Below, piece by piece: positions 1 to 13,859 of a stretch of DNA of 64,000 nt (positions within the stretch are counted from its first letter, which is position 1; each line of letters starts with the position of its first letter). Source of the DNA: Mya arenaria (Eukaryota; Mollusca; Bivalvia; Myida; Myidae); assembly GCF_026914265.1 (NCBI RefSeq), contig NC_069132.1, positions 31,738,932-31,802,931 on the forward strand, read 5' to 3'. A program made the translations under genes and the position numbers. Under the pieces are notes generated by a model, which did not search any database, was not told the DNA's origin, and saw only the letters and a list, made by a program, of their open reading frames with translations.

Positions 1-330
1 AAATAAAAACGAAGCTTCATAAAAAGTGCAGCTAAAGAAAAAGCTTTTTCTTCGCTAAAGCTGCACTTTTTCTCCAAAGCTGCGGGTTTTAATTTTCCAA
101 ATAATTCGCAAAAGCTGCGGTTTTTTCATGAAAGGTTCGCTTTTCGTAAAAAAAGCTTCGCTAAACCTCTGTCTTATGAAAAAAAGCTTTGTCTTTCTGT
201 TTAAGCAATATTTTCCTGAAACAAAAGCTTTGTCTTTAACATAAAGGCTTCGTCTTTTGCATAAAAAGCTTCGTCTTTTTAAAATTTAAGATGGCCAATA
301 TTTATTGGATAAGACGAAGCTTATGGATAA
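1..330. repeat. Degenerate short repeat, AAGCTTCGTCTTT-like
   Basis: AT-rich sequence in which AAAGCTTCGTCTTT-like and AAAGCTGCGG-like words recur irregularly on both strands. I see no coding potential. It is probably the edge of a degenerate low-complexity array that starts before the window. Confidence 0.5.
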
Positions 331-379
331 TCTTAAATTTATATAACATGAAAAAAATATCATTCATCAAATTCATACA

Positions 380-945
380 TTCTATTCCTGAATGAATGAA
401 TGAAGTATTCTATTTCTTCATGAACGAATGTAATATGGAAAAAAATGGTTGAAACCAAAAATAAATTAATACATGGATGAATGAATGAATGGATGAAATT
501 ATCGATTGATTGATCGATCGATCGATCGATCGATCGATCGATCGAATGAATGAATGAATGAATGAATGAATGAATGATTGATTGAATGAATGAATGAATG
601 AATGAATGAATGAATGAATGAATGAATGAATGAATGAATGAATGAATGAATGAATGAATGAATGAATGAATGAATGAATGAATGAATGAATGAATAGATG
701 AATGGATGGATGGATGGATGGATGGATGGAGGGAGGGAGGGAGGGAGGGAGGGAGGGAGGGAGGGAGGGAGGGAGGGAGGGATGGATGGATGGATGGATG
801 GATGGATGGATGGATGAATGAATGAATGAATGAATCAATGAATCAATGAATCAATGAATCAATCAATGAATGAATCAATGAATGAATGAATGAATGAATC
901 AATGAATGAATGAATCAATGAATCAATGAATGAATGAATAAATTT
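380..945. repeat. Compound tetranucleotide microsatellite (GAAT, GATC, GGAT, GAGG)
   Basis: Nearly pure tetranucleotide runs follow one another: GATC near 505-544, GAAT to about 695, GGAT to about 728, GGGA to about 781, GGAT again to about 815, then GAAT mixed with CAAT. The open minus-strand frame across it, rich in Ser-Ile-His, follows from the period and is not a gene. Confidence 0.95.
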
Positions 946-1894
946 TGGATTGTTTACTGATTTACTGAATGAATGATGAAGAGTTGAATAAATAATTGAA
1001 TGAAGGAATGAATAAATAAATTAATTAATAAAATGATTATTTAATCTACTTAATTAATTAATTTTAGATGAATGGATGTATAAATAAATTATAAAATAAA
1101 TGATTCAAAATAAAATTTAAAAAAAGGATATTTTTTAATTAATCAATGCAATAAATCATAATTTTATAATATTATGCAAAATAGTACACTTACCAAGTAA
1201 ACAGTTATTAATTGCATGTAACTTTATTAACAGAATTCATATTGCTTTAATTTCTATACATGTTATCATTATAGATCTTAATGCTTTGTTTATAAGCCAT
1301 TCCCATGATAAGCCATATTTGTACAACGACCAATCAGAAGTCAGAATCAAATTTGTAATAGAGGCGGCCATTTTGTTTGGATTTCAGCAGGAAGGGTTAG
1401 ATGTTTTTTAAGGAATTAATGAATTTACACAAATAACAACCATTGATAATTAAAGGGATACATTAAATAAATTTATGATATAACTATCATAAGATCAGAT
1501 GAACATGGACTATGATTTAGAATATGACAATCCAATCATTTGATGTTTATAAAAGATGACATGCAATACTGGTGAGTTCTTATAATTTTTATGATCTTAT
1601 ACTTATTTTAGTTGTTTATCAATTACTTAATAACCTAAGTGACTATTTTCTTTAAAACTATGCCACTCTTTAATATTTAACATGTTGGACTTATATTTCA
1701 GAATGATATCCAGTTCATAAAAATACAATGAAATTTATAAGATGTGGTTTTAAAGCTCATTGATTTCTTGTTTTTACCATTATATGGATTGATAAGAATA
1801 TCTATCAACATTTGCAGAAAGCTTTTCCATTAAATGTGCACCTGATAAGAATCAGTGTTGTTTTCCAAGGGGTAATAAAACTGCCATCTGCCAG
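946..1894. other. AT-rich intergenic sequence, nothing recognised
   Basis: I find no reading frame of note, RNA gene or repeat family here. Confidence 0.6.
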
Positions 1895-2412
1895 ATTAGT
1901 TATGTGTTGCCCGACAAGTCCTGTGTGACTCGATTAGTCCTGTTTATATTGATAAGTCCTGTGTTACCCGATTAATCATGTGTAACACGATTAATCCTGT
2001 ACGTGTGACCCAATTAGTCCTGTGCAAATCGATAAGTCCTGCTTAAGCCGATTAGCCATGCGTAACTCGATTATTCCTGTGTAACCCGACTAGTCCTGTG
2101 TAACTTGATTATCTCTGTGTAACTCGATTAGTCCTGTGTAATCAGATTAGTTCTGTTTAACCCGATTAGTTCTGTGTAACCCGACTAGTCCTGTGTAGCC
2201 CTATTAGTTCTCTTTAACCCGATTAGTTCTGTGTAACCCGACTAGTCCTGTGTAACCCAATAAGTTCTGTGTAACTCGATTAGTTCTGTGTAATCAGATT
2301 AGTTCTGTTTAACCCGATTAGTTCTGGGTAAGACTAGTCCTGTGTAACCCGATTAGTTCTGTGTAACCCGATTAGTCCTGTGTAACCCAATTCGTCCTGT
2401 GAAACCCGATTC
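1895..2412. repeat. 19-bp minisatellite (CCTGTGTAACCCGATTAGT)
   Basis: About 25 imperfect copies of a 19-bp unit. The main variable positions are CCGATTAGT versus CCGACTAGT and TCCTG versus TTCTG. The first few hundred bases are more degenerate than the end, as expected for an array whose edges decay. Confidence 0.85.
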
Positions 2413-2479
2413 AAACAGCCATTTTTGTCATTGTCCCTATGCACATATTTCTCAAATGGGTACTATAATGCCCTTTATA

Positions 2480-5400
2480 TGCGCTTCAACGACGGGCTCA
2501 CCAATGCCTATACAACAGATATTGCTCTAATGGACTCTACAATGTTTGCTGGGCATAGTTCGCCGACGGGCTTATCAATGCCTTTAAAACAGATATTGCT
2601 CTAATGGAATCTACAATGTTTTTTGGGCATAGTTCGCCGACGGGCTCATCAATGCCTTTAAAACAGAGATTGCTCTAGTGGACTCTACAATGTTTTTTGG
2701 GCGTGGTTCGCCGACGGGCTTATCAATGCCTTTAAAACAGAGGTTGCTCTAATGGACTCTACAATGTTTTTTGGGCGTGGTTCGCCGACGGGCTCATCAA
2801 TGCCTTTAAAACAGATATTGCTCTAATGGACTCTACAATGTTTTTTGGGCGTGGTTCGCCGACGGTCTCATCAATGCCTTTAAAACAGATATTGCTCTAA
2901 TGGACTCTACAATGTTTTTTTTGGGCGTGGTTCGCCGACGGGCTCATCAATGCCTTTAAAACAGATATTGCTCTAATGGACTCTACAATGTTTTTTTTGG
3001 GCGTGGTTCGCCGACGGGCTCATCAATGCCTTTAAAACAGATATTGCTCTAATGGACTCTACAATGTTTTTCTTGTGCGTGGTTCGCCGACGTGCTCATC
3101 AATGCCTTTAAAACAGATATTGCTCTAATGAACTCTACAATGTTTTTTTGGGCGTGGTTCGCCGACGTGCTCATCAATACCTTTAAAACAGATATTGCTC
3201 TAATGAACTCTACCATGTTTTTTGGGCGTGGTTCGCCGACGGGCTCATCAATACCTTTAAAACAGATATTGCTCTAATGGACTCTACAACGTTTTTTGGG
3301 CGTGGTTCGCCGACGGGCTCATCAATGCCTTTAAAACAGATATTGCTCTAATGGACTCTACAATGTTTTTTGGGCATAGTTCGCCGACGGGCTCATCAAT
3401 GCCTTTAAAACAGATATTGCTCTAATGGACTCTACAATGTTTTTTGGGCGTAGTTCGCCGACGGGCTCATCAATGCCTTTAAAACAGATATTGCTCTAAT
3501 GGACTCTACAATGTTTTTTGGGCATAGTTCGCCGACGGGCTCATCAATGCCTTTCAAACAGATATTGCTCTAATGGGCTCTACAATGTTTTTGGGCGTGG
3601 TTCGCCGACGGGCTGATCAATACCTTTAAAACAGATATTGCTCTAATGGACTCTACAATGTTTTTTTGGGCGTGGTTCGCCGACGGGCTCATCAATGCCT
3701 TTAAAACAGATATTGCTCTAATGGACTCTACAATGTTTTTGGGCATAGTTCGCCGACGGGTTTATCAATGCCTTTAAAACAGATATTGCTCTAATGGACT
3801 CTACAATGTTTTTTGGGCGTGATTCACCGACGGGCTGATCAATGCCTTTCAAACAGATATTGCTCTAATGGACTCTACAATGTTTTTTGGGCATAGTTCG
3901 CCGACGGGCTCACCAATGCCTTTAAAACAGATATTGCTCTAATGGACTCTACAATGTTTTTTGGGCATAGTTCGCCGACGGGCTCATCAATGCCTTTAAA
4001 ACAGATATTGCTCTAATGGACTCTGCAATGTTTTTTGGGCGTGATTCACCGACGGGCTGATCAATGCCTTTAAAACAGATATTGCTCTAATGGACTCTAC
4101 AATGTTTTTTGGGCATAGTTCGCCGACGGGCTCATCCATGCCTTTAAAACAGATATTGCTCTAATGGACTCTGCAATGTTTTTTGGGCGTGGTTCGCGTA
4201 CGGGCTCATCAATGCCTTTAAAACAGATATTGCTTTAATGGACTCTACAATGTTTTTTGGGCATAGTTCGCCGACGGGCTCACCAATGCCTTTAAAACAG
4301 ATATTGCTCTAATGGACTCTACAATGTTTTTTGGGCATAGTTCGCCGACGGGCTCATCAATGCCTTTAAAACAGATATTGCTCTAATGGACTCTACAATG
4401 TTTTTTGGGCGTGGTTCGCCGACGGGCTTATCAATGCCTTTAAAACAGATATTGCTCTAATGGACTCTACAATGTTTTTTGGGCATAGTTCGCCGACGGG
4501 CTCATCAATGCCTTTAAAACAGATATTGCTCTAATGGACTCTACAATGTTTTTTTGTGCGTGGTTCGCCGACGGGCTCATCAATGCCTTTAAAACAGATA
4601 TTGCTCTAATGGACTCTACAATGTTTTTTGGGCGTGGTTCGCCGACGGGCTCATCAATGCCTTTAAAACAGATATTGCTCTAATGGACTCTACAATGTTT
4701 TTTGGGCGTGGTTCGCCGACGGGCTTATCAATGCCTTTAAAACAGATATTGCTCTAATGGACTCTACAATGTTTTTTGGGCATAGTTCGCCGACGGGCTC
4801 ATCAATGCCTTTAAAACAGATATTGCTCTAATGGACTCTACAATGTTTTTTGTGCGTGGTTCGCCGACGGGCTCATCAATGCCTTTAAAACAGATATTGC
4901 TCTAATGGACTCTACAATATTTTTTGGGCATAGTTCGCCGACGGGTCATCAATGCCTTTAAAACAGATATTGCTCTAATGGACTCTACAATGTTTTTTGG
5001 GCGTGGTTCGCCGACGGGCTTATCAATGCCTTTAAAACAGATATTGCTCTAATGGACTCTACAATGTTTTTTGGGCATAGTTCGCCGACGGGCTCATCAA
5101 TGCCTTTAAAACAGATATTGCTCTAATGGACTCTACAATGTTTTTTGGGCGTGGTTCGCCGACGGGCTTATCAATGCCTTTAAAACAGATATTGCTCTAA
5201 TGGAGTCTAAAATGTTTTTTGGGCATAGTTCGCCGACGGGCTCATCAATGCCTTTAAAACAGATATTGCTCTAATGGACTCTACAATGTTTTTGGGCATA
5301 GTTCGCCGACGGGTTCATCAATGCCTTTAAAACAGATATTGCTCTAATGGACTCTACAATGTTTTTATTGGCGTGGTTCGACGACGGGCTCATCAATGCC

Positions 5401-5605
5401 TTTAAAACAGATATTGCTCTAATGGAATCTACAATGTTTTTTTGTGCGTGGTTCGCCGACGGGCTCATCAATGCCTTTAAAACAGATATTGCTCTAATGG
5501 ACTCTACAATGTTTTTTGGGCATAATTCGCCGACGGGCTTATCAATGCCTTTAAAACAGATATTGCTCTAAGGGACTCTACAATGATTTTTTGGGCATAG
5601 TTCAT
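2480..5605. repeat. 74-bp satellite array, about 42 copies
   Basis: Successive copies of CGCCGACGGGCTCATCAATG are 74 bases apart (for example 2561 and 2635). Units are very similar and fall into types marked by GGGCGTGGTTCGCC, GGGCATAGTTCGCC and GGGCGTGATTCACC, plus changes in T-run length. The period is not a multiple of three, so the short frames seen on either strand are not conserved proteins. The outermost copies are the most diverged. Confidence 0.95.
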
Positions 5606-7210
5606 TTTTCCTAGCAAGGGAACTGATATTTTCAATCCAAAAATTAAGACTGTTTTACGAAGGTAAAAAACTTTAGTCGTACGTTGCCTAGTTAATACGG
5701 TATAATTTAGGTTAATGTTATGATGTATTTAGTTGTTCTTCTGAAGGATCTTAAATTTGAGTTTTTTTAAAGGGCAATTACTCTATAGATATCAAAGACA
5801 GAGTTATGGTTCAACTACATAGCACTTTTCCTTAATTAGATATATATGTTAATTTATTTTTAAAGGCAAAAACTTGAAGATTTTGTTTCGGACCAAAATT
5901 AATTTTGAAGAGTGAATGGTGAACGGGAGATAATTGGGTAAAACGAAGGGTTGGACTGGAGTTCTTGCGTACCGCGATTCCTTTAATTGCTATCTATTTA
6001 TATATCATGTTTTATTCATATCCATTACTTCATTATTAATGAAAAGTGTAAAATTTAAGGGGGAGGTTATTCAGAAATACTGAAGCTAGGACTATAGTTC
6101 TTGCGCGTTGCTTCTTTGAACATTTCACTCTGTCTGTGTTTGAAGTTCCATGGAAATTGGAAAACCATTAGTAGTTTTTAATTGATACCCGGTGAGGAGT
6201 TTTACGCACGGACGGACGAACCGTTGATTAATTGCTCCCTCGTCGGGAAACACAAAATAATGTATGCTCAACCGCAGATGATTTTACAGTAGTTAGGAAG
6301 ATGTGCGCAATAATAGATTGGAAGAAATGATGAAGGTTGCACGATCAACTATGAGACCTGAGTGGTTTCACAACGCCGACAGTTTGTTGGCACCGCGTTA
6401 AAACGAGGCGTAGTTATGAATTTCCGGGTTGGAATTGCATGTGTAAGGCCGAGTGTATTAATCAAAAATGTTTAATTAATCGTACATCTTTTTTGTCAAA
6501 GTTAAATGATGAAATGATTTAAAACACAGTAAATACCATGTAAAAGATTATTTTTGCAATTCGAATTTACCACGCTACATGATAACACAAAAAACAAGTT
6601 GGTCAACATGTTAAACAGCTTGACCCCTTGTTGTGAATGTTTGTTAATATTAAGAATATGACGGCATCATTTGTATTTAATTATACATGCCAAAGCGTAG
6701 TAAACAACATGATACATTTTAACGTAACGATACGGCAGTTACTTCCCTTTGAAAATTTGTTTTCATATAAGCTTAACTATTTGCTTTTTCAGACATAATG
6801 CAAATTTAATTAATGAACAGTTAAATCAAGGCTTGGTTTTGATCATAAAAAGATTAAAGTGGTCTTATTTAGTGCATAATTCCATTCAATTTTAGTGTAC
6901 ATATTAGTTGCATGTAACTCTGTGTATGTGCTGGAAGTTAACATCAGATGATTGTTTTATGAAACTTATTATGCTGAGATTTTTTAATAAGTTGAACAAA
7001 ACTGCGCAAGGGTCATTCAAACAAAGGTAGCTTATGCCATTCAAAACCTATCCGTAATATTTCATTTCCCCTTCCTTTTAAACTCCCTGCTAATCAAGTC
7101 CTATAATTAATAATATAATAATATATCCTATTCCAAATTGTAATTTCCAAAAGCGGGTCAAAAGATTGACATATGACAACGTGGGATAAGACTCGGTAAT
7201 TTTCTTCCCA
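5606..7210. other. Intergenic sequence, nothing recognised
   Basis: AT-rich sequence between the 74-bp array and the palindromic elements. I see no frame longer than about 60 codons, no RNA gene and no clear repeat. Confidence 0.55.
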
Positions 7211-7263
7211 CTTCCCACGTCTTTACCCCGATAATGATATCAATGGCGCAATTAATTCCTTAA
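7211..7263. mobile_element. Fragment of the palindromic element found at 31914-32070
   Basis: ACCCCGATAATGATATCAAT followed by a GCAATTAATTCCTTAAAT-like stretch matches the right arm of the palindrome at 31914-32070 with few differences. The left arm is not visible here, so this is probably a truncated copy. Confidence 0.55.
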
Positions 7264-7273
7264 ATTATAAGTA

Positions 7274-7418
7274 TCTTCCATGGCCGAGAGTGTAAGATAG
7301 GTTCATTCCGACCCGAGCGTAGAGTGTTTTGGGGAAACGAGGTTCACCGAGTTTCCGCAAAACACCCTACGCAAGGGTCGGGATGAACCTCTATTACACG
7401 ACAGGCTATGGTAGATGC
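7274..7418. mobile_element. Palindromic (fold-back) element, copy 1
   Basis: Arms of roughly 65 bases pair across a short loop at about 7341-7350. GGTTCATTCCGACCCGAGCG on the left pairs with its near-complement ending in GGGTCGGGATGAACC on the right. It carries no protein. It resembles a non-autonomous fold-back or MITE-type element; the family is unknown. Confidence 0.7.
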
Positions 7419-7817
7419 TTTTTCTCCCACCTCAGTTAAACAAAATTAAGTAAAAATGTATTTTTTGCTGGAACTCTTTTGTGCTTAGTGAAAATAATTG
7501 CGTATGGATATGCGATAATTCGTGGTTGTCATGGATATTCGCGCAGTGATTCAGGGTATGTAAATGGTCTGATCGGTCTTTAAATAGTTCCAAGAAGAGT
7601 GAAGCATTATTTCTTGAAAGGTGCGAGAAAAATGTTTTATGGTGACATTTGAAGCGAGAAATAATTAACTAGCGTTCTAAATATTGCCACAAGACAAGGT
7701 TTCCATGATGCGCTACGGACGACAGTCTTCAACAAGGGAGATAATTGCAATGTGGTGACCATTAAAAGAAGTTCCATAGGGGCATTTTTTCTTCGCCCGT
7801 GGGCAAGATTATAAGTA

Positions 7818-7962
7818 TCTTCCATGGCCGAGAGTGTAAGATAGGTTCATTCCGACCCGAGCGTATGGTGATTTGCGGAAACGAGGTTTACCGAGTTTCC
7901 GCAAAACACCCTGCGCGAGGGTCGGGATGAACCTATCTTACACGAGCGGCTATGGTAGATGC
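7818..7962. mobile_element. Palindromic (fold-back) element, copy 2
   Basis: Second copy of the 7274-7418 palindrome, carried by the 544-bp duplication. Arms and loop are conserved with a few changes. Confidence 0.7.
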
Positions 7963-8347
7963 TTTTTCTCCCACCTCAGTTAAACAAAATTAAGTAAAAA
8001 TGTATTTTTTGCTGGAAATCTTTTGTGCTTAGTGAAAATAATTGCGTATGGATATGCGATAGCACGTGGTTGTCATGGATCTGCGCGCAGTGATCCAGTT
8101 AATGTAAATAGTCAAATCGGTCTTTTTAAATAGTTCTAAGGAGAATGAAGCATTATTTCTTGAATGGTGCTTGAAAACTGTTTTATGGTGTCATTTGAAG
8201 CGAGAAATAATTAATTAGCGTTCTAAATATTGCCATAAGACAAGATTTCCTTGATGCTACAGACGACAGTCTTCAACAAGGGAGGTAATTACAATGTTGT
8301 GACCATTAAAAAAGGAGTTCCATACGGGCATTTTATCTGGGCAAGAT

Positions 8348-8453
8348 AAGAATATCTAGCATGGTTAAATTATTGGATCTACTTATCTGAGGTGGGAGAA
8401 AAGAATTTCTAGCATGGTTAAATTAATGGATCTACTTATCTGAGGTGGGAGAA
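8348..8453. repeat. 53-bp direct repeat, two copies
   Basis: 8348-8400 and 8401-8453 are near-identical units ending in ATCTGAGGTGGGAGAA. The end word is the reverse complement of the TTCTCCCACCTCAG found just after each 7.3/7.9 kb palindrome, so this is probably another remnant of the same insertions. Confidence 0.75.
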
Positions 8454-8751
8454 ATATAATGCTCTCATTAGCTATTGAGGAAAAAAGATGATGTATGATC
8501 GTTCTTTTGTTCTTTTGAAGAACATTAAATAGTTTTGAATCAAGTACAAAACTTTTAATGATTACTGCATGTAACTATACACCTAATTTGCGTTATGCTT
8601 TGTATATTAATTTGTTAATGGATATAAGATGTCGTTTTCAAGAGAAGACTGAGACGAATATTTATGGAATTATAGTTCTTTTTTCTCTGTATCAGTACGA
8701 AGAGTTTTTGTTTGAAATGTTTTAAAATATGTTATTAAATTAAAATAAAAT

Positions 8752-9705
8752 ATGCTTTCAAAGGTGTTAATTTTTACCTTTCTTACGTTCATGTGTATAT
8801 TTGTAGTATGCGGGAACGTCAATAGAAAAGTCAAACTTCTTCCATTTGTTTCGGAAACTGTTGAGCTTGCTAACTCGATCCATCAACTTGTTTCACCACC
8901 GAATGAACAAAACGCTGTCACTCCTGAACAATTGGAAATAGCGAAGAATAAAATATTAACGGGTTTCTCGGAAAATCTAGCTGTCGTCCAAGCACAGTTA
9001 TATGGAACCATAAAGGAAGCGATGCTATTATCAAACATTGATGAAATCAATTATAACATACAAAGTGTTCTTCTAGATTTGGAAAATTATTTATTAGATG
9101 AAACGAATGAGCAAAGAAAGGAAGAATTTGAAAGGCAAGCCGGAATGTTCATCGCAGATATTCGTAGTCTCCCTTCGCGTTTAGAAAAAACTTTTTCTAG
9201 CTCACATTTATCTCTTTTAGAATTAATGGCTTATAACTCAAACTGCAATATGAGTGGAATCAACGAATATAAGGATATGTATTTTAATCTAACAGAGACT
9301 GGCATAATAATAGAACTTTCCTACAAAAATCTGCAAAACAGCTCATTAGAAACTGAGTCTGAATGGTGGGACAGCCAAGTTCGACAAATGATCGATTCTT
9401 TTGAAAAGGAAGATACAGCATGTAAGAACAAGTTTATTGCAATGATAAGAAGCAATATGGTGTCAATTGACAACGTCACAGAGTTATCAACTTTAGTCCA
9501 TCAGAAATATGTTTGGCACATAATTGATATATACATCTTAGAGCAAAAGCACCCCAAAGAAAAAATATTAATCGATGGCACAACAACAAATATGATAGCT
9601 TTGCTGGTAAACAGTCTACGCAAATATGCAATTTATATTGACAGACAAACAAGATCGAACGAAATTGAATGCCTTCTTCTAAAGACATATACTGAAACAC
9701 CTTAA
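8752..9705 (+). CDS. Gene A: secreted-type member of an unnamed three-gene family, lacking the membrane exon
   Basis: A 317-residue frame with a hydrophobic N-terminal signal peptide (about residues 1-21). It aligns along its length with exon 1 of gene B and with gene C. Shared landmarks are VKLLP-type start, VVQAQLYGTI, an IRSLPS segment, CNMSG, NLTETGIIIELSYK, ESEWW, a Cys-Lys pair near residue 224 and the HQKYVW box. Several N-x-S/T sites fit an extracellular or luminal protein. It ends in TAA at 9703-9705, nine codons before the splice donor used by B and C. The matching donor position (9731-9732) reads AG instead of GT, so the transmembrane exon cannot be joined in the family's usual way. 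I found no copies of exons 2 and 3 downstream. The product is either a soluble secreted paralogue or a decaying gene. The layout is loosely reminiscent of the cephalotoxin-like/rapunzel-like group; that is a weak inference. Confidence 0.72.
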   Translation: MLSKVLIFTFLTFMCIFVVCGNVNRKVKLLPFVSETVELANSIHQLVSPPNEQNAVTPEQLEIAKNKILTGFSENLAVVQAQLYGTIKEAMLLSNIDEINYNIQSVLLDLENYLLDETNEQRKEEFERQAGMFIADIRSLPSRLEKTFSSSHLSLLELMAYNSNCNMSGINEYKDMYFNLTETGIIIELSYKNLQNSSLETESEWWDSQVRQMIDSFEKEDTACKNKFIAMIRSNMVSIDNVTELSTLVHQKYVWHIIDIYILEQKHPKEKILIDGTTTNMIALLVNSLRKYAIYIDRQTRSNEIECLLLKTYTETP

Positions 9706-11980
<2,275 letters not shown>

Positions 11981-12075
11981 AGGATAATACATGGCTAAAG
12001 CCCTCGGGGCAATTATTCCTTCTGCTGGGGCAATTATCAACCAAAAGCCATGGTCAACCATGTATTATTCTATAA
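11981..12075. mobile_element. Small inverted-repeat element
   Basis: GGATAATACATGGCTAAAGC on the left is mirrored by a GCCATGGTCAACCATGTATTAT-like right arm, with GGGGCAATTATTCC and GGGGCAATTATCAA repeats inside. It could fold into a hairpin and is probably a non-autonomous element. Confidence 0.5.
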
Positions 12076-12199
12076 ATGTATCAATTAAAATAAAAGTATG
12101 ATAATACAAAACAATGTAAAAGTATACAGTTTATAATAAAGCATACATATATCGAAACATTTTTAAAAAAGAGATCACTCATAAGCACAAGTTATAAAC

Positions 12200-13497
12200 A
12201 ATTGTAATGGTCTTTGCATCCATGACCTGAGGATGTGCTCCCCGACAGTGGCGGACGACATGGTCTTGGTGTCTTTTTCTAAAACGGGACTGGATAACAT
12301 GCTAGACATCTGTTGGGACTGTTCTAGACGGTGGCGGTATTTTTACAACCTAAGTAAATACTCAGTTGTTGTGTGTAATTTCTCAAGTAGCATTACCAGA
12401 CCACAGCAAACATTTTCACTACCTCAGAATTTAGTTTCCACCGTTGGTAAATACATGCACCTGGGTGTTGTATGTGATGAATATCTATATGCCACACAAT
12501 CAATGCACGAAGCGTGTATTAAGCTAAGAGGGACTGACTTCAGCATTTGTAGTAGTGGCATTATGTCCTAAAAAGATCAGTTCTATAACATTGAGGACAA
12601 TATACCAGTGTGAAATCCTTCCAAAAGCGTTATATTGATGTGAAATGTGGAATCAGCACTCGACAAATGACATGAGAAAGTTAGAAGTTGCCCATCGTCA
12701 TTGTATTACGCACATGCAAGCCTTCCGAAAAAGTATGTCATTTAACTTTTCACTGTGTTCATTGAATATGCTGAAACTTCAACAATTTGGCCAGTTATGT
12801 CGGCTCCTGTGCAAGTTTTTAGCCAAGGAGTTATTTGTGAATAGGCTAGTGCGATTTCTGAATTTGATAAACAGTTTGTAGTTATACCTGACATTTACAG
12901 ACTATTTACAAAATGTAGCCTGTTATACTACGTTAATACATATGTAAATGATGCCATATTTCCATCGTGGTTTACATGGAAGAAGTTACTTGACATTATC
13001 GTAACTCGACCCGTAAAACATATTTTTGTTGTTGATATAACGAACGTATGGGGGTAACCTACCACTTGAAAATGTTGTGCATGAAAATAAATGCTCCCCT
13101 CTTTGGAGAATCACCAGAAACAGTCCAAATGTTCATCCACTATGTGTAAAAATCATAAATGCTATCGGAAACGTTGTTTCACGTCCATATCCACAGCGAT
13201 GTAACTTGTGCAGTTTATTGACTGAAAACATGACTGAATATGTTCTTGGTTTTTGTCATATGAGAGACAAATGGCAGAAATAAACTCCATCTACTTGAAC
13301 TTTATCATTAAAGCGTATGGTATTCGCATGTTTAGCTTATTTATGTCGATGCCCTATGCTGACCAGTGTCAGTATCCGTTAAGTGTTGCTTCGGCAAGTA
13401 GTTACGATTGCTTAACTAATTATGAAGTAATGGTTGCATGTGCTAGGTGTTATGCTATAGCGCCTTATTTGAATGTACTTCCCGTATACATGTAAAC
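12200..13497 (+). pseudogene. Degenerate non-LTR retrotransposon (reverse transcriptase, 3' part)
   Basis: Three or four broken frames in plus orientation carry pieces of a LINE ORF2. 12233-12571 has a reverse transcriptase ADD-type catalytic box (VADDMVLVS) followed by the usual LD.C...CSRRWR and N..KYSVVV pattern. 12645-12881 has the LEVAHRHCI..MQ box typical of the region after the thumb. 13077-13283 has a C-terminal Cys-x2-Cys segment (CNLCSLL) seen near the end of such proteins. Frameshifts and stops separate the pieces. The 5' half with endonuclease is absent, as is usual for 5'-truncated insertions. The LINE clade is not assigned. Confidence 0.8.
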
Positions 13498-13723
13498 TAG
13501 TATGGGTTGTACCATATCAGATATTAATTATGCATTACTGTATTTTGTATTACACATTGTGATGAATTGCATGATTATCAACCACATTAAATTGCATACA
13601 TAAATATTGAACAGATCAAACATTTACTATACACATATAGTATGTAAATACGTTTTGCTCTTCATAATTGTAGGAAAATAAATACATATATTGTACTAAC
13701 AATCGGTATTAATCGCCATCACG

Positions 13724-13859
13724 TCAACCGAACTTTTTGAAACAATAAAAACAACAAAAAGACAAAGTGAGAAATCCTAGTGAGCCACCGACAACTATCC
13801 CAATAATTGCACCGGTGCTTAATCCGTTCGTTAATTCACCACGTTCATTCCAGTCACCC
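13724..13859 (-). CDS. Gene B exon 3 (transmembrane helix and KKFG tail)
   Basis: The acceptor TTTTTCAG ends at 13860 and the stop TGA is at 13726-13724. The exon encodes a short acidic/polar stretch (WNERGEL), then TGAIIGIVVGGSLGF and a Cys/Phe-rich stretch ending in KKFG. It pairs with the gene C exon at 30012-30159, which has TGAIVGIAIGSVTGF at the same place. Confidence 0.85.

Larger units (their letters stand above)
7264..8350. repeat. 544-bp tandem duplication, two copies each with a hairpin
   Basis: 7264-7807 is repeated as 7808-8350 at an offset of 544, with scattered substitutions and short indels. Each copy starts with ATTATAAGTATCTTCCATGG and carries one long palindrome, then the same AT-rich spacer. 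The duplication includes flanking sequence as well as the hairpin, so it is a local tandem duplication and not two insertions. Confidence 0.85.

Noticed and set aside
410..838. 142-codon minus-strand frame rich in Ser, Ile and His
   Set aside because: It is a translation of pure tetranucleotide microsatellite.
2480..5605. Possible CRISPR-like array
   Set aside because: The units are contiguous 74-bp copies without unique spacers, in a eukaryotic genome; an ordinary satellite.
12233..12571. 112-codon frame as a host gene
   Set aside because: It carries a reverse transcriptase ADD box and is followed by other LINE pieces in shifted frames; a dead retrotransposon.
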